The notes: generated from the letters alone by a model not told the origin. A DNA stretch of 64,000 bases from Chromatiales bacterium (GCA_028280505.1 JANQLO010000048.1:1-64000); one strand, 5' to 3'; positions 1 to 9,205 are shown, numbered from the stretch's first letter. Numbers and translations: made by a program.

Positions 1-130
<130 letters not shown>

Positions 131-173
131 TCAGTCGTTCAACAAAACCGTCGCCACCTGACGCCGGCAATAA

Positions 174-249
174 TGGAGCCCAGGAGCAGATTTGAACTGC
201 CGACCTCACCCTTACCAAGGGTGTGCTCTACCAACTGAGCTACCTGGGC
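174..249 (-). tRNA. tRNA-Thr (GGT)
   Basis: The reverse strand gives a complete cloverleaf. The acceptor is GCCCAGG pairing with CCTGGGC, the anticodon loop is TTGGTAA with anticodon GGT, the T-loop is TTCAAAT, the discriminator base is T and CCA is encoded. It is the tRNA nearest tuf, as in the tufB operon. Confidence 0.97.
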
Positions 250-301
250 AAACATCCCGTCGTTTCGCGGTCGGCGCTAGAGCAGCCAAAGACCACGATG
301 C

Positions 302-375
<74 letters not shown>

Positions 376-468
376 ATCATTTACATAGGCGCCGCCAGCT
401 CACCTCAACCCGAACCGGCACGCCACATCCACATCGAACCCGATACCGGCCCCCATCCGCCCGCTCGA

Positions 469-667
469 GCGCTGGAGGAAAAATTCTGCTTTTGGTGGAG
501 GGGGAAGGATTACTCCACGCCTGCGGCGTTCCGCCCTCCGGGCCGCTGCGCTATGCGCAGCGTTCTTCGGCGCTCACGCGCCTCCGTCAAACCTCTTGTC
601 GGTTCTCATCCTCCCCCGCCCAAGGCGCTGGAGGAAAAATTCTGCTTTTGGTGGAGGGGGGAGGATT
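469..667 (-). repeat. rtT-like duplication of the tRNA-Tyr 3' end and trailer
   Basis: Positions 625-667 and 469-511 are direct copies, 42 of 43 identical, offset by 156 nt. The copied unit is the last 19 nt of tRNA-Tyr (649-667, T-loop AAT through CCA) plus 24 nt of trailer. The single mismatch is at 505/661, inside the T-stem copy. Similarity stops abruptly at the T-loop. In the E. coli tyrT operon a 178-bp repeat also begins with the last 19 bp of the tRNA. The second copy lacks the rest of the cloverleaf, so it is not a second tRNA. Confidence 0.85.
512..624 (-). ncRNA. Candidate structured RNA spacer between tRNA-Tyr 3'-end copies
   Basis: This GC-rich spacer folds into successive hairpins. 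Stems, given in plus coordinates, are 517-521/525-529, 533-536/540-543, 545-551/555-561, 569-573/578-582 and 590-593/601-604. The same series occurs in the spacer next to tRNA-Gln (11018-11134), with changed but still paired bases. It would be transcribed as part of the tRNA-tuf precursor. Whether it accumulates as a separate RNA cannot be told from sequence. Confidence 0.5.
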
Positions 668-733
668 CGAACCTCCGAAGGCTGAGCCGTCAGATTTACA
701 GTCTGATCCCTTTGACCGCTCGGGAACCCCTCC
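649..733 (-). tRNA. tRNA-Tyr (GTA)
   Basis: The reverse strand begins GGAGGGGTTCCCGAGCGG and ends with CCTCCACCA. The anticodon loop is CTGTAAA with anticodon GTA. The 85-nt length and long variable arm fit a class II tRNA-Tyr, and CCA is encoded. It is the first gene of the tRNA-tuf array seen here. The upstream 200 nt must hold its promoter, but no convincing minus-strand -10 box was found. Confidence 0.97.
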
Positions 734-929
734 AAAAAAGAGGCGGTATTCTGTGGGAACGGGATTTTGCTGTCAACTATGGGCCAAGACTTTGATGTCG
801 AAGTGCCATCAAAACCTTACGGAGGCTGTGCTAGCATCGCCGGCTTTCGGGTTGGCGGTCAATAATCTGCAGACATCGCCGCTAATCCCCGCAACGGACT
901 CCCCAAAAAAAACCAGGTAGCCTGAAAAG

Positions 930-2267
930 ATGAAAATTACTGTATTCGGTAGCGGTTACGTTGGCCTGGTAACCGGTGCTTGTCTCGCCGAGGTCGGCAA
1001 TAAAGTGATGTGCGTAGACGTCGATCCAGCAAAAATCGATTTGCTGAACAGCGGTAGCGTGCCCATCTATGAGCCGGGCTTGAGCGATATGGTCAAACGT
1101 AACCACGAGGCCGGCCGCCTGATGTTCACCACGGATGCCCAGAAAGGGGTCGATTTCGGCAAGGTCCAGTTCATCGCCGTCGGCACCCCTCCGGATGAGG
1201 ACGGCTCGGCCGATCTGCAATACGTGCTGGCGGTAGCGGAGTCGATCGCAGAGCACATGACGGCTTTCAAAGTCGTCGTCGACAAATCGACCGTACCGGT
1301 CGGCACCGGCGACAAAGTGACGGCCCGAATCCGCGAGACACTGGCCAAACGTGGCGTGGATATCGATTTCGATGTGGTGTCCAATCCCGAATTCCTCAAG
1401 GAAGGAGCTGCAATCGGGGATTTCATGAAACCCGATCGCATCGTGGTCGGCACCGAGAACCCCCGTTCGATTGAGGTCATGCGGGAACTCTACGCCCCGT
1501 TCAACCGTAATCACGAGCGTGTGCTGTTTATGGACATTCGCTCCGCAGAACTGACGAAATATGCTGCCAACGCCATGTTGGCGACAAAAATCAGCTTCAT
1601 GAACGAACTCTCCAACCTGGCCGAGATCCTTGATGCGGATATCGAAAAGGTACGTATCGGCATCGGTTCCGATCCGCGCATCGGTTTTCAATTCATTTAT
1701 CCCGGCTGTGGTTATGGCGGCTCCTGTTTTCCCAAAGACGTGCAGGCACTTGAAAAAACCGCACTGGGGGTCGGCTATGAACCAGAACTCCTACATGCAG
1801 TCGAGACGGTTAATAATCGCCAGAAAGAACTGTTGTTCAGCAAAATCAGCCGTTACTTCGATGGCGATCTGGCCGGCAGGACCATTGCACTCTGGGGCTT
1901 GGCCTTCAAGCCCAATACCGATGACATGCGCGCCGCTTCGAGCCGGACCTTAATGGAGTCTTTGTGGGATGCCGGCGCAAGGGTGAAAGCCTTCGACCCA
2001 ATCGCCCACGAGGAAGCCCGGCGTATCTATGGAGAGCGTAAAGAACTCGAAATCTGTGCCAACACCAGCGACACCTTAGAAGGTGCGGACGTGTTGGCAG
2101 TGGTAACCGAGTGGATCGAGTTCAGGAGCCCGGATTTCGAGGAAATCAAAGAAAAACTCACGCACCCGGCCGTATTCGATGGCCGCAATATCTACGACCC
2201 AAAAGCCGTTACCAACGCAGGCCTGACCCTTTACAGCATTGGCCGGCGGCCCTGTCATCCGGCGTGA
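930..2267 (+). CDS. ugd: UDP-glucose 6-dehydrogenase
   Basis: The predicted 445-residue cytoplasmic enzyme oxidises UDP-glucose to UDP-glucuronate with NAD+, supplying uronic acid precursors for surface polysaccharides. The N-terminal Rossmann motif GSGYVG is at residues 8-13. The active-site segment [14 protein letters not shown] carries the catalytic cysteine at about residue 266. A C-terminal NAD/UDP-binding domain with [14 protein letters not shown] follows. Length matches the UDP-glucose/GDP-mannose dehydrogenase family. It stands alone, with a hairpin terminator just after it, and no other polysaccharide gene is adjacent. GDP-mannose dehydrogenase is a less likely alternative. Confidence 0.95.
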   Translation: MKITVFGSGYVGLVTGACLAEVGNKVMCVDVDPAKIDLLNSGSVPIYEPGLSDMVKRNHEAGRLMFTTDAQKGVDFGKVQFIAVGTPPDEDGSADLQYVLAVAESIAEHMTAFKVVVDKSTVPVGTGDKVTARIRETLAKRGVDIDFDVVSNPEFLKEGAAIGDFMKPDRIVVGTENPRSIEVMRELYAPFNRNHERVLFMDIRSAELTKYAANAMLATKISFMNELSNLAEILDADIEKVRIGIGSDPRIGFQFIYPGCGYGGSCFPKDVQALEKTALGVGYEPELLHAVETVNNRQKELLFSKISRYFDGDLAGRTIALWGLAFKPNTDDMRAASSRTLMESLWDAGARVKAFDPIAHEEARRIYGERKELEICANTSDTLEGADVLAVVTEWIEFRSPDFEEIKEKLTHPAVFDGRNIYDPKAVTNAGLTLYSIGRRPCHPA

Positions 2268-2276
2268 TCACGCCCC

Positions 2277-2307
2277 GGTTTCGCCCCCTGCCGATAGGGG
2301 CGAAACC
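2277..2307 (+). terminator. Hairpin terminator after ugd
   Basis: GGTTTCGCCCC (2277-2287) pairs perfectly with GGGGCGAAACC (2297-2307) around a 9-nt loop, 10 nt after the ugd stop. The following T-run is short (ATTTTG), so termination may be partial. Confidence 0.7.
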
Positions 2308-2351
2308 ACATTTTGCAACCCACAAACGACATAATCCTTATCATTAAAAAA

Positions 2352-2506
2352 ATATTGCCGGACGACCGGCGATATAGCATGCTTGTCCAAAATTAACGAA
2401 TCACTCTAAAAAATCCCCATCGGATCAAGACTTAACCTGTATCAGGAAAGTCTTAAGACAACAATAACCGAGGAGGGATAACCCACCTGCCGCAGTATCG
2501 CGGGTG
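2352..2506 (+). promoter_or_regulatory. Leader region with inverted repeats before the envelope cluster
   Basis: Three inverted repeats occupy the gap before the LolA-like gene. ATATTGCCGG/CCGGCGATAT (2352-2361/2366-2375) has a 4-nt loop. AAGACTT/AAGTCTT (2427-2433/2448-2454) has a 14-nt loop. A weaker hairpin at 2484-2506 is followed by a T-rich tract to 2524. The first could be a protein-binding operator, and the last two could act in transcript attenuation. No known riboswitch core was recognised. Confidence 0.4.
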
Positions 2507-2553
2507 CCATTTTCGTCTTTTTTTGATCGCTGATTGTGAAGAGGAACACGACT

Positions 2554-3513
2554 ATGCGTTATCCCGTTCGGGCTGGCGTTGCCGCCGTCGCGCTGGCATT
2601 GACCGCCTCATTGTCCGCCGCTGCGGGCGTATCCAAGGATTTGGCCTACCCGACTGACGGCAATCTCACCGCCGAACAGATCATCGAGCAGACCTATTTC
2701 GTCAATCATTTCTACGCCTTTGACAATTACGCCATCACGAAGAAAGGCCGCGATATCACCGTGTTGGTGATCAAGAGCCGCGACAAAAAGCCAACCACCA
2801 ACACGCTTGAACGCTATCTCAACAACATTTACGACGACGGGGTAATCAAGGCTCAGGATCTCGCGATTTTCAGGTCGGGCAAACTCAAAGGCACCGGCAT
2901 GCTGATCACCGACTACGAAGACGACACCAAAAGCCAGTCTTACATGATTTGGTTACCGGCATTGCGCAAGATTCGGCGGTTCGCCGAACCGGCGCACGAC
3001 GATGCCTGGGGAGGCTCCGACTTCACCTTTGGTGATGTCACACTGCGCAAACCCTTCCACGAGAACCACGAACTGCTGGGCAAGGAGACCTTTAACGACT
3101 GCCTCGGATTCATAGAGTTCGGACAAGGCGAACACACCCGTTTCACCAAAAACCTACCAACCGCTGGTTCGTGCGACCACAAAGGCAAAGAGGTCTACAA
3201 GGTCAAAAGCGCAACCAAGTTCGAAAACTGGTGGTACGACGAGCGGGTGTCATACATCGACACCAGGACCTTCGCCGACTACCGCACCGAATACTTCAAA
3301 AACGGCGAGGCAATCAAAGTGATTGATCGCGACTGGGTATCGTTGGGTGCGTCGGACGATCCACGCGCCGTCGGCTGGGGATACTGGTACGGCAAGACCT
3401 TGGCTACCGGCAACCAGACCTGGGCCTACATCCCGGCCAAGGTCAATGCGGTCAACGCCACCTACAAAAAGGATTGGTGGTCGGAAAAAACACTACGCAA
3501 GATCAAACGCTGA
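2554..3513 (+). CDS. LolA-like outer membrane lipoprotein-sorting family protein
   Basis: The start chosen is ATG 2554, with GAGGA 8 nt upstream, rather than GTG 2536. It gives a 319-residue protein beginning MRYPVRAGVAAVALALTASL, a signal peptide, so the mature protein should be periplasmic. The mature part resembles the large 'outer membrane lipoprotein-sorting protein' (LolA-like) family, with the segment SQSYMIWLPALRKIRRFAEP. Such proteins commonly neighbour DUF1302 barrels and MMPL-type RND proteins, as here. The likely role is carrying or sensing a lipid or hydrophobic cargo in the periplasm. The substrate is unknown, and it is not the housekeeping LolA. Confidence 0.75.
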   Translation: MRYPVRAGVAAVALALTASLSAAAGVSKDLAYPTDGNLTAEQIIEQTYFVNHFYAFDNYAITKKGRDITVLVIKSRDKKPTTNTLERYLNNIYDDGVIKAQDLAIFRSGKLKGTGMLITDYEDDTKSQSYMIWLPALRKIRRFAEPAHDDAWGGSDFTFGDVTLRKPFHENHELLGKETFNDCLGFIEFGQGEHTRFTKNLPTAGSCDHKGKEVYKVKSATKFENWWYDERVSYIDTRTFADYRTEYFKNGEAIKVIDRDWVSLGASDDPRAVGWGYWYGKTLATGNQTWAYIPAKVNAVNATYKKDWWSEKTLRKIKR

Positions 3514-3538
3514 TCGCTCAAGGGAATTACATAACGTA

Positions 3539-3557
3539 GTCGGGGTTCAGCCCCGAC
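3539..3557 (+). other. Intercistronic hairpin
   Basis: GTCGGGG (3539-3545) pairs with CCCCGAC (3551-3557) around TTCAG, between the LolA-like gene and the DUF1302 gene. There is no T-tract, so it is more likely an mRNA-stabilising or processing hairpin than a terminator. Confidence 0.5.
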
Positions 3558-3594
3558 ACACCAAACACGCGCCTCGCGCGTTGGGAGTCTAGAC

Positions 3595-5673
3595 ATGTTT
3601 AGCAAGTTACTGTTGAGGACGGCGGTCGCCGCCTCATTGGTCGCGCCTACCTGCGCCCTGGCCGAACTGGAAATCTCAGCGGAACTCAAAAACGAAACGG
3701 CCATCTTCGCCAAGTCCGGTCAGCTTACCGGCCAAGCACAGACCACGCTCGACGAACGCGACAACTCGAATGGCGATCTGATGAAGTTCGAGAATTCGGC
3801 GCGGATATTCATCAACGGCGAGATCGGCGAAGAAAGCAGCTGGCACGCCGAATTGCGTCCCGTCTGGAATCCAGCAGCCGAAACCGCCGATTACGAATGG
3901 CACCGCAACTACACGCAAAACGACTACCTGCGCGAACTCTACTGGGATACCGGCTTCATGGACTGGGATCTTCGTCTCGGTAAGCAGCAGATCGTATGGG
4001 GCACGGCCGACGGCATCAAGCTACTGGATATCATCAACCCGACCGACTTCAGCGAACTCAATCAGAACGCCTTCGAAGACTCGCGCATCCCGATCTGGAT
4101 GATCAACGCCGAAAGCAATGTCGGGGAGCGTGGAAACGTTCAACTGATTATCTCGCAAGCTGAAACCAATAAAGTGCCCGGACTTTGGACCGTCGAGGAT
4201 GGAGACACCCGTAACGCATTAACCGGAAACGACCAGATTAAAGGGCAAGACAGAGGCCACCCGTTCATCCTTAACGGCGTTGACGTAATCACCGGCGGCG
4301 TAAACGGATTCTTCAACATCGGGGCGGCATTCGGACCGGTTACAAACACTTTCGCGGGCGGCGCTTTCACTACCGTGGCAAACAACGGGCAGCTCGGCAC
4401 AGTCGATGGCTTCGTCAGTACACCTCTGACATCCCAGTCCGCACTCGCCCAGGCCGCCTGCGGAGGAGTTGGAGCGGCGGATGGCGCCGCCTGTCTCGAG
4501 CGGTTCACGGAATCGACCAACCAAAACATCACCAACCTGATTGACGTGACGATCGATGGCGGGGGCAACGGTACCGGCTGGAATGTTGCAGATCCCAATT
4601 CAGCATGGGAACACTTCCCGAACGCTAGCTTCTTTACGTTCAATTCAATGGTCGGTATGAACACGCGCTACGAGCGGGCATACGATGATGATGAGATTCC
4701 TTCGGCCGCCAATTTCGGCGGACGGTTCAGAAGCTATCTCGACAATGGATTGAACTATAGCGTCAACTACTTCTATGGCTATGACGCCAATCCACATGTC
4801 AACGTGCACTGGGAGAACGACCGCGGCGAGCGCCTCTTCGTCGACGAGGTCGTCACTGCACCGGCAGGGAGTGGCGCCAACCCGATCGGAACACGCGATA
4901 TCAAGACCCTGCAAATCAGGAACGCCGCCGGGACCGAGTATTACGGTGCGGACACCGGAGGCGTTGGTGCAACGGGGTTGACCGAAGTCGGGGGGGGCGG
5001 TGTAACCAATGGAGGCGTCGCCACACTCGTATTCGTGGAAGACCGCAATCGCATCCACAACCTCGGCACCTCGTTCGACTATGCGACAGAAGCCGGCGAC
5101 ATCCCGTTGGTCATCCGTGGTGAATTTCTGTATCAGAAGGACGTGATGCAGCCCGTGATCGACCGTGGTGCACTCGCAGACGGCAACCTCGTCAAGGCGC
5201 TAAAGAGCGAAGAACACGACTTCTTCAAATATGTAATCGGCGTTGACGCGACCGTGCTGACCAACCTGTTGATCAGCGGGCAGTTCATCCAATTCCGCAA
5301 CCTCGACTTCCAAGACGACAAATGTACCTACATTACCCAAGCCGGCAACAGCGCAAGCTGTGCTCGCTACACCGGCGACCCGGCAGTCATGAGCGTCACC
5401 AATGGTTTGAAGAAGGGGTATGAGAACAAAGAGTTCTACTCGCTGTTTTTGTCCAAGCCATTTGGTGAGAACCAGCTCGGTCGCGTGAACAACATCATCA
5501 TCTACGAAGAGGGCGGCGGCTACTGGAACCGACTGGATGCGGAATATTCCGTATCCGACGAACTGATCATATCCGGCGAGATCAATTTCTACTTCGGTGA
5601 CGACGAGACCCTGTTCGGTCAATTCGAGAACTCGTCGAACGTCCAGATCGGCCTGAAATACATCATCGAATAA
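3595..5673 (+). CDS. DUF1302 family outer membrane protein
   Basis: The 692-residue product has a signal peptide (MFSKLLLRTAVAASLVAPTC, cut near ALA-E) and an aromatic, glycine- and asparagine-rich body ending in FENSSNVQIGLKYIIE, consistent with an outer-membrane beta-barrel. The segment LGKQQIVWGTADGIKLLDII is typical of DUF1302 proteins. A GGGAG ribosome site lies before ATG 3595. It is flanked by the LolA-like protein and an MMPL-type RND protein. The three may move a hydrophobic molecule between the inner membrane and the outer membrane. The barrel would be the outer-membrane end of that path. The cargo is not inferable. Confidence 0.78.
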   Translation: MFSKLLLRTAVAASLVAPTCALAELEISAELKNETAIFAKSGQLTGQAQTTLDERDNSNGDLMKFENSARIFINGEIGEESSWHAELRPVWNPAAETADYEWHRNYTQNDYLRELYWDTGFMDWDLRLGKQQIVWGTADGIKLLDIINPTDFSELNQNAFEDSRIPIWMINAESNVGERGNVQLIISQAETNKVPGLWTVEDGDTRNALTGNDQIKGQDRGHPFILNGVDVITGGVNGFFNIGAAFGPVTNTFAGGAFTTVANNGQLGTVDGFVSTPLTSQSALAQAACGGVGAADGAACLERFTESTNQNITNLIDVTIDGGGNGTGWNVADPNSAWEHFPNASFFTFNSMVGMNTRYERAYDDDEIPSAANFGGRFRSYLDNGLNYSVNYFYGYDANPHVNVHWENDRGERLFVDEVVTAPAGSGANPIGTRDIKTLQIRNAAGTEYYGADTGGVGATGLTEVGGGGVTNGGVATLVFVEDRNRIHNLGTSFDYATEAGDIPLVIRGEFLYQKDVMQPVIDRGALADGNLVKALKSEEHDFFKYVIGVDATVLTNLLISGQFIQFRNLDFQDDKCTYITQAGNSASCARYTGDPAVMSVTNGLKKGYENKEFYSLFLSKPFGENQLGRVNNIIIYEEGGGYWNRLDAEYSVSDELIISGEINFYFGDDETLFGQFENSSNVQIGLKYIIE

Positions 5674-5695
5674 TGAGCGACCAAGCCGGCCCGAC

Positions 5696-5733
5696 AAAAC
5701 GGCGTCGGCGCCAATGCCGAACGCCGTTTTTTT
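5696..5733 (+). terminator. Rho-independent terminator after the DUF1302 gene
   Basis: AAAACGGCGT (5696-5705) pairs with ACGCCGTTTT (5721-5730) and runs into a T-tract to 5733. It lies only 32 nt before the start of the MMPL gene, so it could reduce rather than abolish read-through into that gene. Confidence 0.85.
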
Positions 5734-5764
5734 ACACCCATCCCTAAGGCAGAAGGGACAAAAA

Positions 5765-8530
5765 ATGAAAACCAAAGAGAACGCATGGGCCAATGCCTAT
5801 GCCGACTTTGTACTCCGCTATCGCTGGGTAATCGTCACCTTGCTGGTTGCGGCAACCATCGTCGCCGCATTACAGATCCACAAGTTGGATATCCGGAACG
5901 ATCCCGACACACTGCTTCCACCGAGCAACCGCTACGTCGCAACAAACCTCTATGCCGAACATAACTTCGGCATGGGCAACCTCATGGTGTTCGCCCTCAA
6001 AGTAAAGGAAGGCGATATCTGGCAACCGTGGTTCATCAACAAGATCCAGAAAATTCACAACGAACTGGTTGCCCTGCCGCATTCACGCGAAGCCAACTTC
6101 ATCGATATCGCCGCGCAGAAGATCAAATACATGGGCGCCGACGAAAACGGCCTGGTATTCAAACGCCTGATCCCGACCGAGGGCATCAGCGACGACCCCG
6201 ATATTGCGAAAGAGCAACTCGCCTTTCTACGCGAAGGGGTCAAAAACAACCCTGTCATGGCACCCATGCTGGTTTCCATGTGGGACGCCGATGGAAATCG
6301 CTGCGCCTACGAGGATTACAACAAAGACCACTGCATCGCAAAAGCGGCATATGTCATCGCGGATTACACCGATGACGTGAAGGAGACGTACCTGCCCTGG
6401 GTACGGGAAGTTCGTTCGATGATGGACGAATACGCACAGGATGAGCGCATCGAGTTACTGGTCGCCGGTGAACCCTATTTCCTGGCGTGGATGCTGGCCG
6501 ATCTGGTGAACAAATGGTGGCTGTTTGCGATTTCGCTGGTCATTGTCATCGTCGTGCTTTGGATGGAATTTCGCACCTGGCGAGGCGCATTGTTTCCATT
6601 GATCGGTGTCGGCATGACCATCGTGATGACACTGGGCCTGATGGGCTTCACCCAATTCAAGCTCACCACCATGATGGTGCTCACCCCCATGCTGCTACTG
6701 GCCATCGGTATCGGTCACTCGGTACAGATCACCCGGCGCTTTCTACTGGAGCATGCGAGATCCGGCGACTGCACGTTGTCCGCGCGTGAATCCATTCGTC
6801 ACACCATCATCCCGGCAACGCTCTCGATCATCACCGACATGGTGGGCTTTGCAACATTGGCAGCGGTCGACATCTCCTTTTACAAAGCGTATGCCTACTT
6901 CGGCATGTTCGGCATGCTGACCCTGTTGTTAACCACCACCACGTTGATACCACTGCTCCTTACTGCATTCCCACCCTCACAGGAATCCTGCCAGCAAATG
7001 AAAAGTCATGGCTGGGAGACGGGTGTCGGCGGATTCCTGACTCGGCTGATCACGGGCCCGGGCAAATGGATACCGGTCGCAGCGGTGATTTTGGTCATGG
7101 TCGGCTCGGTCTATTTTACCAATCTGATGAACTGGAAGGGCGACCCGGCAGCCGAAGTCAAACTGGTGGAAGAAAACGACATCATGCCGGGCGTCGAAAA
7201 GGGCATCAATTACGCCCGCGCGGCATTCAAAGGCTCGTCGGACACATGGAAGGATTTGGTTCAACTCAACGAAATCATGCCCGGCGTTATCTCGGTAGCG
7301 ATACCGATACGAGGCAAACAGCCCAATCTCGTCGAGTGCCTCGACACCTATTATCCCGATGACATCTACGACATCGAAGACCCGATCGAAAAAGCACAGG
7401 CCTGCGACAAATACAAGAAGGAACTCGCCTGCTGGGACAGCGAGGCCTGTGGACCGCAGGGCGTGTTCAACGACGTCGACCTGCACACCGATCTGGAGAA
7501 GATGGAAAACTGGATGCGGGCCCATGAGTTCATCGGCTACACCGGTTCCTATACTCAGTACATTCGTTTGGTGAACATGTTGCTGGCCGCAGAACCGGGC
7601 GAACAACCGAACCTCAAAGATCTCACGGTACCGAACAAAGACTACCTGTTAGCCATCGATCCGGACGACGATCGCAGCCCGAACGAGATCGTACAAATGT
7701 ACAACGGCCTACTGGAGGCCATGACCTCGGCCGGTGACATGGACTCTTTTGTCGACACCGAAAGCTGGAACGAAGGCGTCGTGCTCGGGTTCATCAACAC
7801 CATGCACCCCGTCGAGACCCACGAGGTTACGATGGACATCCAGCAATACATCGAGGATCACAAAAACGAACCCGGATTCTCCAAAGTCCACTTCGGCCTG
7901 CGCAATGCCGATACTTCCGGCGATACCAACGAAATGTCGACCGAAGGCCCCGACTATGTACGACCCGGCATCGGCGGCTTCCTCGGAGCGACCGAGGCAA
8001 CCCGCGAGGTCGCGATGGAGAACTGGTTGATCGGCCCGCTACAAACCGCCTTGGCGATCTTCATCATTGCGGCACTGATGTTCCGATCGGTGCTGGTCTC
8101 GGCACTGCTGACCTTAACCTTATTCATCACCTTGTTTGCCCAATACGGCCTGGGGGGTTATTTCACATCGGTCGAAAACTGGTCGGGCAATCTCGCCTTC
8201 CACTTGCTGGTGACGTTGTCCATCGCCATGGGCTTGGGAGTCGACTATGGGATCTACATGATCTCGCGTCTGCGTGAAGAAATGCAGAACACCGGCAACA
8301 ATTGGGTGGAGGCACTGCGCAATACACAAAACACCACGGGCTCGGCAGTCATCGTATCGATCATCGTATTGTTGGGTAGCTTCATCCCGCTGGCCGGCAC
8401 CACACTAGCCAATACCTGGGGATTAAGCGTCTACATCGGCTGGGCCCTGATCATCGACGTATTCACAGCATTGATGCTGCTACCGCTAATGATCAAGTGG
8501 TTCAAGCCAAAGTATGTGTTCCAGCGCTAA
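5765..8530 (+). CDS. MMPL-type RND superfamily transporter
   Basis: The start is set at ATG 5765, preceded by AGAAGGGA; an upstream in-frame ATG at 5714 falls inside the terminator hairpin. The 921-residue inner-membrane protein shows the duplicated RND layout. There is a first transmembrane helix near residue 20, a periplasmic loop, and a block of helices around residues 240-420 with GIGHSVQITRRFLLE. A second large loop and a second helical block around residues 765-915 with AMGLGVDYGIYMISRLREE follow. This matches the MMPL/HpnN-like exporters, which use proton motive force to move lipids or other hydrophobic molecules. It completes the cluster with the LolA-like and DUF1302 proteins. The substrate is unknown. 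Confidence 0.82.
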   Translation: MKTKENAWANAYADFVLRYRWVIVTLLVAATIVAALQIHKLDIRNDPDTLLPPSNRYVATNLYAEHNFGMGNLMVFALKVKEGDIWQPWFINKIQKIHNELVALPHSREANFIDIAAQKIKYMGADENGLVFKRLIPTEGISDDPDIAKEQLAFLREGVKNNPVMAPMLVSMWDADGNRCAYEDYNKDHCIAKAAYVIADYTDDVKETYLPWVREVRSMMDEYAQDERIELLVAGEPYFLAWMLADLVNKWWLFAISLVIVIVVLWMEFRTWRGALFPLIGVGMTIVMTLGLMGFTQFKLTTMMVLTPMLLLAIGIGHSVQITRRFLLEHARSGDCTLSARESIRHTIIPATLSIITDMVGFATLAAVDISFYKAYAYFGMFGMLTLLLTTTTLIPLLLTAFPPSQESCQQMKSHGWETGVGGFLTRLITGPGKWIPVAAVILVMVGSVYFTNLMNWKGDPAAEVKLVEENDIMPGVEKGINYARAAFKGSSDTWKDLVQLNEIMPGVISVAIPIRGKQPNLVECLDTYYPDDIYDIEDPIEKAQACDKYKKELACWDSEACGPQGVFNDVDLHTDLEKMENWMRAHEFIGYTGSYTQYIRLVNMLLAAEPGEQPNLKDLTVPNKDYLLAIDPDDDRSPNEIVQMYNGLLEAMTSAGDMDSFVDTESWNEGVVLGFINTMHPVETHEVTMDIQQYIEDHKNEPGFSKVHFGLRNADTSGDTNEMSTEGPDYVRPGIGGFLGATEATREVAMENWLIGPLQTALAIFIIAALMFRSVLVSALLTLTLFITLFAQYGLGGYFTSVENWSGNLAFHLLVTLSIAMGLGVDYGIYMISRLREEMQNTGNNWVEALRNTQNTTGSAVIVSIIVLLGSFIPLAGTTLANTWGLSVYIGWALIIDVFTALMLLPLMIKWFKPKYVFQR

Positions 8531-8555
8531 TACAAACGACGGTTCAGGCGGACGA

Positions 8556-9134
8556 TCAGGTAGCGGCATGTAATACGTTCATCGCCTTTTGCATCTCGCC
8601 GCCCTGGATGAGATCCCAGTATCGCAGCGCTTCATCTATGCCGGCCTCGACTGCAAGGTGTTCTTGCTTGCCCGGTCGCGACAACACATAACCCACGACT
8701 GCGTCTTTATGCCCCGGATGTCCGATACCGATTCGTAATCGCGGAAAATCCTTGGTTCCCAACGCGTTGCAAATATCGCGAAGACCATTATGTCCACCAT
8801 GCCCCCCGCCTTTTTTTAGCCGCATCATGCCTGGTGCCAAATCGAGTTCATCATAAACCACGAGCAACGCAGACGCCGGAATACGGTAAAAATTGCACAA
8901 GGCCGCCACTGAACGACCACTATGGTTCATATAGGTCATCGGTTTTAGCAACCAAAACTCGCCCTGCGCGGTTCGCATCCGCGCCAATTCGCCCGAGAAC
9001 TTGTTCTCGGCTCGCAGCACGACACCGTTTTCGCGCGCCAACTGATCGACAAACCAAAAACCCGCGTTATGCCGCGTTGCTTCATACTTGGGTCCCGGAT
9101 TACCCAAACCGACAACGCATTGAATCGCTGACAC
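8556..9134 (-). CDS. pth: Peptidyl-tRNA hydrolase
   Basis: This cytoplasmic enzyme cleaves the ester bond of peptidyl-tRNA released from stalled ribosomes. The product shows VVGLGNPGPKYEATRHNAGF (catalytic His), a middle motif PMTYMNHSG, and YDELDLAPG plus GGGHGGHNGL, all diagnostic. The start is placed at GTG 9134: an upstream ATG at 9149 lies inside the Shine-Dalgarno GAGGAGG, which is 6 nt from the GTG. That gives 192 residues, normal for the family. It follows rplY and prs in the usual order. The commonly adjacent ychF is absent; an unrelated convergent gene ends 25 nt away. Confidence 0.96.
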   Translation of the reverse strand: MSAIQCVVGLGNPGPKYEATRHNAGFWFVDQLARENGVVLRAENKFSGELARMRTAQGEFWLLKPMTYMNHSGRSVAALCNFYRIPASALLVVYDELDLAPGMMRLKKGGGHGGHNGLRDICNALGTKDFPRLRIGIGHPGHKDAVVGYVLSRPGKQEHLAVEAGIDEALRYWDLIQGGEMQKAMNVLHAAT

Positions 9135-9205
9135 CCTTGCCCTCCTCAACGAAAAACGGCGGCACCAGGCCGCCGTTCTCGATCACTTGCAATGGATAAG
9201 CCCAA

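Noticed and set aside
469-511. Second tRNA-Tyr gene or phage attachment site
   Set aside because: Only the last 19 tRNA nucleotides are present, and no integrase or mobile DNA lies between the copies, only a 113-nt structured spacer.
831-862. Possible minus-strand promoter of the tRNA-tuf array (TTGACC with TGCTAG)
   Set aside because: The spacing is 20 nt and the -10 match is poor, so it is not supported.
882-1691. 269-codon minus-strand open frame
   Set aside because: Antisense to ugd, with no family resemblance.
2308-2553. Possible riboswitch before the LolA-like gene
   Set aside because: No core of the c-di-GMP, cobalamin, TPP, FMN, SAM or glycine classes was recognised; only generic hairpins.
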